A stretch of DNA of 64,000 bases, from the NCBI RefSeq assembly GCF_905220415.1, contig NC_059539.1, positions 4,526,001 through 4,590,000 of the forward strand, given 5' to 3'. Numbering within the stretch: the stretch's first letter is position 1; every line of letters begins with the position of its first letter. This DNA comes from Colias croceus. Its lineage: Eukaryota > Arthropoda > Insecta > Lepidoptera > Pieridae. A program made the translations under genes and the position numbers. The notes beneath the pieces were generated by a model. That model searched no databases. It saw only the letters and a list, made by a program, of their open reading frames with translations, and was not told where the DNA came from. Below are positions 1-10,500 of the stretch, piece by piece.

Positions 1-1
1 A

Positions 2-3000
2 AAACCAGAAAAATTGAAACGTACCAGAAGTAGACGTAGAAAACAATCATCTTCATCTGAAAATGAGCCTGTCGAAGAAAGCGTTTCCAAACAAATAAAC
101 GAAGTTTCTGAACCTGTTACAGAAGCAGTCCCCCCGGTCGTTGCAAAGGAAGAGAGTCCAGAACAGTCTCAAGAGCAAGTATGGCAGGTAAAAGCTGCTG
201 ATACTTCTGATGGGGGCGAGATACAAAAACTTAAAATATGTCTCACTCGTCCACCATCCACTCCTGAAAGAGTTGACAGGTCTCCACGTAGCAAGAGAAA
301 GCATTCGCGCGCTACTAGTTCTAGTGATACGCCTAGTGTTGAAAGTGAAGAAAAAAAGAAACCGAAACATCGTACTAGAAGGTTTACAGCAGAAGCAAAA
401 GATTCTCTAGAAAAAAGTTCATCTGTTCATAGTGATGAGATGGAGAATGAGAGTCAAGCACAACCTTCAACAAAATCCGATTCTGATATAAGTCAAAGTA
501 ATGAATCAAAAGAAACAAAGGAAACTACATCATATGAGACACCAATGTCAACAACAAATGATGATAAAGATGAAAAAACTGAAACATCAGAAACAGTTAA
601 AAGTGAATCATTAAATCAGGATAAGGATGAACAGGATAAAATATCTGATGCAGATACAACTGTAGCTTCTCCTAAACAGCAAGAGGAGGTAACTGCTTCT
701 CCAGAGAAGAAAAGTCCTATAAGGAAACGGAGCTCCTCACTTGAGAAATCTGAAGTACTGGAATTACATGCTGAGGATAGTAGGTGTGAATCATCTGACT
801 TTAATGAACCTCAGGAAGAAGACTCTAAGGACACAAGTGTGAAGCCAAAGGACGAAGAGATCACAGAAGATTCTAATAAGGTAAGTATTAATGAACCAGA
901 AAATGAAGTTTCAGGGAAAACTGAGTCTACTACTGAGGTTCAAACTACTGATACTAAAAATGATGTTGTAGAGGTAAGCAATGAGGAAACAAAAAAAGAA
1001 TCTGTCAACACACAGGAGATGTCCAGTGAAGCAACGGAAGTTGAGGATAATCAACAGCATACATCAGGTGAGGGCAATGAAGAGCCTAACAATGTAGAGA
1101 AACCAAGTAATATACAGGAAATTGAAGAAAACAAAACAGAAAGCAAAAATAAAGAAGAGATTCAAAAAGAAACAGAAGTTGCTAAGCCCTCTGAAGAAAT
1201 TTCTAATGGCCAGGCAACATCTATAGTGATAAACAGAAAGCGGCGATGGGGGTCTCGCCCCAGTAAACTTACAACCCAAAAGTCTTTAACAATATCAACT
1301 GACATTCTGAAAGAAATAATACCAGATGTGAAACCAGCAGAATTTGAAGAAGTTATTGAAGAGAGGAAACATAAAAGAATTGAAGTTCCCGAAAGAATTG
1401 AGAGACCAGTATTGCCTAAAATTGTAATTGACAACACAGAAAATGTGGAGCGAAATAAAAAAGAGTCTGATGATAAGGACAAGGAGAATTCTGGAGAGAA
1501 AAAGTCATCAGATTCACAATTAGTTTCATCAAGGAAAATATCGATTGTAAAGGACAATGACAGCATTATTGCTCGACCACCGAGTCCTCCCAGGCATAAG
1601 CAATCAAACATTTTGTTCATAACAAATCTGGTCAGACCATTCACATTACCACAGCTCAAGAACTTGCTACAAAGAACTGGAAGGATATCTGAAAATGGCT
1701 TTTGGATTGATAGAATCAAGTCAAAATGTTTTGTTATATATGAGAATGAGGAGTAAGTTTTAATTTCTTAAAATGTATTTGTTTGATATTTATAGCACTT
1801 TATATCTAATATTTTTATTACAATTCAGTCAAGCTGTGGAAACAAGACATGCTCTACATGGGGTAACTTGGCCAGTATCAAATCCTAAAACATTACAAGT
1901 TGATTTTTCTACTCAAGAGGAATTTGATAAAGCAAAGGCCAATGAAGATACAGATAATGCTAAAGCGTCCACAATCCCAGGAACAGTAGAAGATTGGCTT
2001 CGGGAACAAGATATGAAAAGAGAAAAAGGAGAAATTGTTTCTGTAAGTATTTACAACTTGTACTATTATTAGAACAATAAATAATTTTATACACATACAC
2101 ATATTATATAAAATGTACATTTCTCCTAGTAACTTTAGGACTAGATTTTACAACCAAGTTCATGGTAGAGGGATAATTAATTAAATTGTTATTATTATAA
2201 AGTGTATGCTTATGATCATTATAATACTATAATTTTATTTTTAGGACCGCCCATGGGAACGAAAAGTGGCAACACGCGAATGGGATCTTGGCAAAAACGA
2301 TAAGAGCAAGGAAAAGGACAAGTTCCCAAGAGAAGAACGGCCACTAGAGAAAAGAAGACCCCATCGCTCCCCCGAAAGAAGTCCAGAACCAGGTAAGGTG
2401 AAATAATAAAGGACACCACTTTTACTTAGAGCAAAGCGAATGAATATTGCAAAAACACTCCCTGTATATACTTATAATACTTAGCTAAGTAGAATCTGAA
2501 TAAGATTCAAATATTGATCTTGGAAAGTTATTATATTTTGAGTCACATAATTATTATTTGACAAATAATAATTATTTGACTCAAAATATAAGGAAGGTTT
2601 AAGATTAAGTCGTTTTATATTTAGGGCTGATTTTTAAATCCTTGGTTAAAACTTATTCGTCAAATACCGTATTAAACTACCATTTCAAAAATGCATTCTA
2701 AATGTCCGTATTTGACAGTTTACAGGTGACATTTTAATATGTTTGTGTAATATTTTATTATTGGTCGGATAAGTTTTAACTATGGATTGATAAAAGTAAC
2801 TTTAATTTTAAACACACATTATATTAAACATAAAATTTTAATGCTCATAACTCTTACTAAAACCAAACAAATTCAACCTAATTTTGTAACTTAATGGAGC
2901 TCATTGTTGTTACTTTAGCACGGAAGTTCAAAAAGAAGGAAGAGGAAGCGCCAGCGAAACTTTTGGATGATTTGTTTAGAAAAACGAAGGCTACTCCTTG

Positions 3001-3226
3001 CATTTATTGGCTACCACTTTCTGCTGAAACGGTAACTATTAATTCAAATAATGTGGTTTGGGAAGTGAGATATATTAAATAAATTCTAAATTTTTGTTTT
3101 TTTTTTCTTCAATTGACTTGTGTTATTATTGCATTTCAGATTGCAGTGAAAGAGGAGCAACGTAGACAACACATGGCCGAATTTGAGCGACGAAAGCAGG
3201 AGCGTCGCCAGCATCGCAGACACTAG
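2..3226 (+). CDS. Acn: Acinus (apoptotic chromatin condensation inducer), 3' part, five exons
   Basis: Exons 2-1752, 1829-2042, 2245-2392, 2919-3031 and 3140-3226 join in one frame (770 residues visible, stop TAG 3224-3226). The frame is open to the left edge, so the start and any SAP domain lie outside. The first exon is a long acidic, Ser/Glu/Lys-rich disordered stretch. An RRM begins near visible residue 535 (ILFITNLVRPFTLPQLKNLL) and runs across the first intron to HALHGVTWP. A basic, charged tail carries the RNPS1-SAP18-binding motif at about residues 715-740 (AKLLDDLFRKTKATPCIYW). Acinus is a nuclear ASAP-complex subunit that works with the exon junction complex in pre-mRNA splicing. 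The RRM and the near-invariant RSB motif make the identification firm. The only oddity is the small inverted repeat in the third intron. Confidence 0.95.
2532..2590. repeat. Near-perfect hairpin in an Acinus intron
   Basis: Arms 2532-2560 and 2562-2590 are 29-nt reverse complements with one mismatch and a one-base loop. The sequence is AT-rich and sits in the intron between 2392 and 2919. It may be a relic of a small inverted-repeat element; no target duplication was seen. Confidence 0.75.
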
Positions 3227-3270
3227 CATGGTCCGTCCCACACACTCACATTGTCATTACACTGTACTCA

Positions 3271-3295
3271 TCACACACACACACACACACACACA
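3271..3295. repeat. (CA)n microsatellite
   Basis: About twelve uninterrupted CA dinucleotides lie in the Acinus 3'UTR. Confidence 0.9.
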
Positions 3296-3475
3296 ATCAT
3301 TTCAGACTAATTGCCAATAAAACATTCACACATACAAATAACCACCCTCTCATTGTTTTTTCTTTCTTGCATTCACATTTCTTTCCAGGTACCTATAGCA
3401 ATACTGTCTCAAAGACAATCGTATCAAAATAAGGTTTAATTTTTAGAAGATTTCCTTAGATGTATTTAAGTTAGT

Positions 3476-3485
3476 AATAAATAAA
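3476..3485 (+). terminator. Overlapping polyadenylation signals, Acinus
   Basis: Two overlapping AATAAA hexamers lie 250 bases after the stop. A later candidate is at 4006-4011, followed by a GT/T-rich stretch, which would give a longer 3'UTR. Confidence 0.45.
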
Positions 3486-4356
3486 CTAGAAAAGGAAAAT
3501 GCGAGAGTGGCGCTGATTGTTTGAATTTATTTTAACGAAATGTTATAGAAAGGCACGCTCGGAGGAAATCCTATCATTTGATCGGTCGGAGTATCGCCGA
3601 CCGTTGGGAGCTGCGGGAGATGCCCGTTGGCCGACAGTGCCGCGTCGCTGCAGCTGTCATGTGTTGTTTCATTCTGCAGCTCGAAGGATCGATTCAGATT
3701 ATGTATCAGGTTTATTGATGACGATCTTATGATTCAGAGTATAAAGTTGTTCAACGGAGGAAATGGTGGACGATTTTTTTTCTACAATTAGTCGACGAAC
3801 ATCGAATGACGTCATGGGATTTAATCAAGAATATTTAATTATTTGTAATACATATGTTGAGTATTTTGGAGTTTTGGTTGGAGTACTGGATATACAATAA
3901 TATGGATGGAGCAAACTTGAAGTAATTATTGAATGTAGGAAGAAGATATTATAATTTGTATGGGAATATTTCTCATTTGTAACATTATTCTTGAAACTAA
4001 TGTTCAATAAATGTTTCATGTGACAAGTTTGTGTTTTTATTCTCACTCTTTTTTTCCCGTGTTTAAAAATCACCTTGTAAAACAACAGTTAAGTACAGTA
4101 GTTTTGTAATAATACTAATTAGTTTTTTATCATGTTACATTCCACCAGTTCCCTAAGATTAGAAAGATAAAATGTCTGTTGATTTTTCTTTCTTTTCTTA
4201 AAAACTTTTTTTTTGTATTCTAGTATAATATTTAATAGAATCAAACAGCAGTTTTGCAATTACCTGTTTATAGTTACCTTTATGTTAATATTTTGATAAT
4301 TCCTTAAAAGATGCAGTCTGTCATTACAATTGATGCAGAATATTATAATATTAAAG

Positions 4357-4468
4357 AGATAGCTTATCGATTCGGCCTAATGACAAGGCTTTAATATTAT
4401 TACACCTATCGATATCGTGAGATAATACACAATATTATCTTGGGATAAGAGGATAATTCTGTTGATAG
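4357..4468 (+). promoter_or_regulatory. Cluster of GATA-factor motifs upstream of DPP4-A
   Basis: Four WGATAR matches fall within 112 bases: AGATAG 4357, AGATAA 4420, TTATCT 4435 (reverse) and TGATAG 4463. The middle two form the palindrome at 4420-4440. They end about 60 bases before the proposed start codon, and a GCAGTTG initiator-like sequence follows at 4478. GATA factors commonly drive midgut and fat-body genes in Lepidoptera. The functional role here is inferred. Confidence 0.4.
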
Positions 4469-4528
4469 GTTTATGGAGCAGTTGCGTTGACGGCATATTA
4501 CCGTCAACCACTGTGTTGTGATTTCAAA

Positions 4529-7500
4529 ATGGTAAGAAAATAAGCAAATATATTTAGTTTTCACATAATAAATACACGATTCCAATTTTTTTAATGACTC
4601 ACAGAATTCATCATCTAGATACAACTAACCTTATAAAGTTCCATATGAGTTATGACCATAAGACGTAAAACGTTAATATAAACCTTGCTCTAATCTTATC
4701 TGAACATTCTTCTAAATATGTTAAAAAGTGGGGTGGGGTAGGTAAATATTTTTAAATTTGAGCACAAAAATCTAAAGATTCAAGGCATATACACCATTGC
4801 AAACAGGAGATGAAATTATGTTTTGAAATGCTGTAACCCGATATATTGAACCATATAGGATAAATAGAACCGATAGAAAAAGATCAATAATGTTATTATA
4901 AACATGGTCCCTAGATAGGTATATGGTGCTTCTGTGTGGCGCTGCTGGCATCCGCAGCAGCACAAAACCCATTTACCCTTGAAGAATTTGTCACTGGACA
5001 ATTCTCCCAGAGAGGATTCACGGGTAGATGGATTTCTGGTAAGTTCTTAACTACTAATATCTGCTATATAAATTATTATAGGCATAGATTTGAAATATGA
5101 AATCAATAATTCTGGCAATAGAAAGGACAATTAATAGTCTTGCGGCTGCTACCAGATTGTTCAGGAAAAATTCCAAATCACTCTTCATCAACTTGTACGT
5201 TATTAGTTATTAGTTATTACTATTTATGCTTAAGTAGATATATTTTTTTTTTTGAAAAATTATAAGATAGCCTCAGAATATAGATAGGCTCCACCTCGCA
5301 TTGAGGGTAAAGGCATGGGGCTCTAGTCAACGCATTCATAACATTTCCGTTTGCGCCGAGCAAATACAATTAGTAGACTTTTCTTGAAATGTTATCAAGT
5401 TTCCATAAATGATATTTCTTCATTATAGCAGTATAATGTATCATGTATTCTGGCGCTCTCTTATATGGCTCATGCTTCTCTTGCTCTACCCCAATGCCCA
5501 GCCTGTTTTCAGTTCAAATTTCTACCATTTCGATTATCATAGTGCCTATATCTACAATAGTTTTGATAAGATACCTACTTGGTAATACATTAATGTTCGT
5601 CTCCCTTGCTGTAAGATCGGGACAGTAAGCATTTTTAATTATAAGTACTTAGGTATATTGTTTTCAAATTTAATGTCTAGGATTTTTTCATAGACCTTTA
5701 ATCGATTTTTTTTATATGATACCGATTGATTTTACCTATATTTTATAATTTCAGACACGGAATTTACCTTCACGATACCAGGGGAGGCCGGTATCAATGT
5801 TTTTGATGTGCCCACTTTGCAAAGCAGGGTGCTTGTATCTGGAGAGCTTATGGTTCGTATAATCATGTAACTATATCCCGTCTATTATTTATCATTTTTT
5901 AAGCTCTTGCATAGCTTCTATCGCGGGCCTTGAGCGCGGGGACCGAATCGAGAAATTCCGAAACGAAAAAACCTCACGCTCCCCACTCCGACGGGCGGAG
6001 GTGTGGCTTGAAGGCATAGCATGCAATAAATAGCTTTTACCGCGGCAGTCCCCGAGTGCCACACGTCGTTTTTCTTTTTAATAATGTATATTGTGCTAAA
6101 TATATCATCAATGATGTTACTTTCAGGGTTTTCTGAACACAAGCAACCCAATATTATCAGCGGATAGACAGTACATTTTAGCTCCCAGCGAGGTTGAATC
6201 TGTAAGTAACTATATAATTTATAAAATATAGGTTTACTCATAATTATTTTTATTTTACGGAGACGTAAGTAGATATTATTATTTTTATATCACATCTTAC
6301 ATTTTTATAATCAACCTAGGCTGATTTTAACTATAATCTGGTCAATTATTCCATCCATTTCTTTTCATTACCATTCTTTATTAAATAGTGCCCATTGCCC
6401 ACTATTATTAAAAGCCATATAATATTAGATATCTTTATCAACTAGTTATTGTATACTGTATGTCAGTAAATAATATCATAGATAAGATTAAATAATTCAT
6501 TTATTACACAAGGTCTTATCGAACTTCGAATTAATGAATTTTTTCGTGAGGTACCTATATCTGTCGTGGTCATAATATCGTAGATTTGATCATTTCATGA
6601 TATGAGTGGCCATTTCACGAAATGGTCGCATATCGTGAAATGGCCAACATAGTTTGATCAGATCGTTAAATCGTCAACGTTTCACGATTTGGTCATCCAC
6701 ATTTGGCCAGATCGTATAAAATATAGAGTCCATAAAATATTAAAAAATTTCAGAATAACTAACTATATTCTAAAAACTTGTTTAATGTCATTTAAGTTAG
6801 TGCCGCGGCAGCGGCCGGCGAATGCCAGAATCGAATCGTTTTTGCAATAGAAAACAATTAGGTTAGGTTACACTTTGATAAACAACGCACGAGCCGAGCG
6901 AGCAAAGCGAGCGTGCCGTGGCAGCGGCCGGCGAGTGCCAGAAGCGGATCGCTTTTTAAAAAACAAACAATTATAATAATATAGTACTTAGTAGTTTCTT
7001 AAATTATTTTATTTAAGTCGCATTTTTTCTTAAATACATATAAGATATCCACATTTTCCATAGTACTCGTACCTCTTCGTCGTAAATTCTTTGCTATGAC
7101 TTTCTTCATAATATTGTTATTAAACGAATTATGAAGTTTTTAACTGCGAATAATTTAATTTTCGCCAGCGGCCGCCATCTTATCACATAAACACAGAGCT
7201 TGCAGCGCCTCTACCAACGATTAATGTAACTATTTTACGATATGATCAAATAATTTTGGTCATTTCATGAAAAAACCGTGCGTTAATTGGCCATATCGTG
7301 AAACGATTTCTTATCATTGATCTGCCCAAACCACATCATGATGTGGCCAAACTAAATTGGCCATTTCACGATATGCGACCATTTCGTGAAATGGCCACTC
7401 ATATCATGAAATGATCAAATCTACGATATGACCACGACATATCTATATCAAATTATTTATTTGTAGAGTTATTGGCTAAGTACCAGTCACATGTTGCATA

Positions 7501-10500
7501 AAATGCATTAGGGAAAGCAGCAAGGATTCATTTTGCAGCTGTGAAGGCTATGTGTTTATTATTTCATATATGCTTCCCATGACAATAACGAGACCCTCAG
7601 CAATGCTGTATCGTAAATCGTTATGTCAGTTATATATTCATTGACCATACACCATCTGTTGTCCACATCTCAAGTGCTTAGTCTACTGTAATAACACATG
7701 TTCTAACATAAACATGCTCTTAATTTAGTATGCATTTTAGGTATATCGTTATTCAACGACAGCGCGCTATGCACTCTATGAAATTGCCACAGGGTAAGTG
7801 AATTCATACCATAAAACAATCCGATACTTTGATATCAGTTTGAAATATTTATATAAATAGACTGGCTTCATACGTAAGTTATATGATATAATATAAATAT
7901 TAGGAACACGTATGCCAAATATATGGCATACGCCATACGTGTTCCTAATATTTATATACTTATGGAAAAAATATGGCATACGTGTTCCTAATATTTATAT
8001 TATATTATATTAAAAAATAAAATCTTTTACAGCAATGTTACTAACATAGCGAACCACCAACGTCTCCAATTATGTATTTACGGAGGTGGTCACTCACTTG
8101 CGTACGTGCTTGATAATAATTTGTATTATCTTCCTGAAAACTCAAACCAACCCATCCAGATTACCACTGATGGTATCCCCGGAGTTATTTATAATGGCCA
8201 TACTGATTGGGTGTATGAAGGTAAGAAGTTGAGCTTTAGTACCCATGATTATAAAGTTCAAAATTCACATATTTATAGTTACCTACTCCTTTTTTTCATT
8301 CTCTCTCTTTCTCCGTATTCTACAGAATGATTAGATTCTTACTCACTGACTCATTAAAGAATAATGTGTAACTATAAAGCTTTGATAAATAAAAGATGGA
8401 TGTAATTGTTTCTATTCTCTGCAAAACAAAAATTCTCAACAAATTGATCATAATTATATTATAACCAATTGATCTGAATTTAAGAAACGCGTAATATAAA
8501 ATACTAATATCAATTAATAATCTGAATTAATTTAATAAAACAATGCTTTGTATTATGAGATTAAAACATTTGTTTTTATTTTCAGAGGATGTTATGTACA
8601 CAGGTCAAGCCACATGGTTCTCTCCAGATGGAAGATACTTAGCGTTTGCGAGCTTCAACGATACGCTCGTAGAAACTTATTCTTACTACTACTATGAGGA
8701 CAAAAGTGATCCAGAAGATTTGTATCCAGAATTAGTTGATCTTAAATATCCCAAGGTAAGAAACATAATAATAAAATATATTTTTCGAAATATCACAAAA
8801 TACCTACTAATAATATGCTTTATATTTTAGGTCGGTCGCACTAATCCAACGGTGACGCTTCGTGTTGTTGACTTGAGTGTGATTCAGAATAATGTAAATT
8901 ACATTGTAATGGAGGCGCCAGGAGAAGTGACTGATGACCATATTCTGGGCGGTGTGACTTGGCCCACAGCAACAGAAATCGCAGCTCATTGGTTGAACAG
9001 GCGTCAGAATCAGACTGTACTTAGGATTTGCAACGTTCAGACATTAGTTTGTGAGGTGAGTACCTACTAAAATAGAAATACATTTTTTTGGTGTAAGGCG
9101 CTGTTTTTTAATATTTTATATTTGTAATATGCAAAGTATCCTAGTAGTATCCTAGTAGTGTCCTACTCCTAGTATAATATTTGTTCTTATAGTTAAGTTT
9201 TATAGTTATTTTTTCCAATCGTTAATATTTCCTAATCTTTAACTGTAATCTTTCTTAATTCACACATCAAACAGTAGGTACCTACAAATCAGACTTTTAT
9301 AATATTATTTTATAGAATGAGCACAGAGAGCAACCAAACGGTTGGGTGCCCATTGCATTACCTCGATTCAGCAGCAAAGGCGACTACTACGTATCCACCC
9401 GATGGTCGCTACAACAAGCAGATGGCAAGGCGTGGCAACACTTATATGTCACTATGCGTGTTAACGGCACTTTTGTGTCTAGTTCTGTGACTCCGGGTGC
9501 AAGGACCATCAACTCTTTTGTCGGTCTCGATGAAGATAATTTGGCGTTGTGAGTATGGAATTGAGAAAAGTTGTAGTGGTGTTGATATTTTATATTGGTG
9601 AGATTAGAAACTCGTATTCTTGTATAATTGTTAAATCTTCTTTCTTCAGTGACGAGAAATACTTGCTTAAAACTATAAATCTCGTGAATTGCAATGTGAT
9701 TTAACTCAAACGTAGACCGTACCAGCTATAAATTAGGTTTTTTTTCTTAGAACAGTTCCTTTCAAACAAGTCTCTCATATAATACAGTCTGTGACGACAC
9801 TCATTTCAAAACTTGGTAGACTAATTATTTTGTTACAATAATTCAGTTAAATCCTCTACATACAATACAAACACTACTACTACACCATAAAAACATCATC
9901 CCTATATTTAACAGCTACTACACAAGTACGGTGGAAGGTAAGCCCTGGCAGTCCGGGGTGCACATAGCGGGCTCTAGGATAGGTTGTCTGAGCTGCGATA
10001 TAGAGCTCCCGGATAAAGGCCCGTGCACATGGGCCACGGCTACCGCCAGCCAACGCGGCACGTACTTGACCATCACTTGCAGTTCCACTAACGAACCGTC
10101 TGCTACTTATATCTATGATCCCTTGGTAAGTACAATGTTTTTGAACAGGTTATTGAATTGACTTTGGTAGATGGAAGAAGACGAACTGTAACTTTAAATT
10201 TTTCAGAACAGAAAAATTCTGTACACTTGGGAAACAAATGAAATCGTCCGTGAGCGTCTAAAGACTAAGATTAAGCCAGTAACGCTTATAACAACGGTGC
10301 CGCTGCAGAATGGTCACCCCGCTCCTGTAAGACTATTCCTGCCTCCAGGACTCGATCAGAATGGTACCACGAAATATCCCCTAGTGTACTACGTGTATTC
10401 TGGACCTAATACTAACACGGTTTTCGAAACTTTCACCGTCGGTAAGTGCATACACTTCGTATTTTGGTGTTTGAAAAATGTATTCAAAGTTGTTTTGGAT

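Larger units (their letters stand above)
3227..4016 (+). other. Acinus 3'UTR and downstream flank
   Basis: This is non-coding sequence after the stop. It holds a (CA)n microsatellite at 3271-3295 and several AATAAA hexamers (3316, 3476, 3480, 4006). A small open frame at 3517-3732 lacks homology I recognise and is most simply untranslated. Which polyadenylation site is used cannot be read from sequence. Confidence 0.55.

Noticed and set aside
1162..1719. Long open frame on the minus strand within Acinus exon
   Set aside because: It mirrors the compositionally biased Acinus coding strand, and the sense frame has the RRM and RSB evidence.
3517..3732. 71-codon frame after Acinus
   Set aside because: It lies in the likely 3'UTR, with no recognisable motif or splice context.
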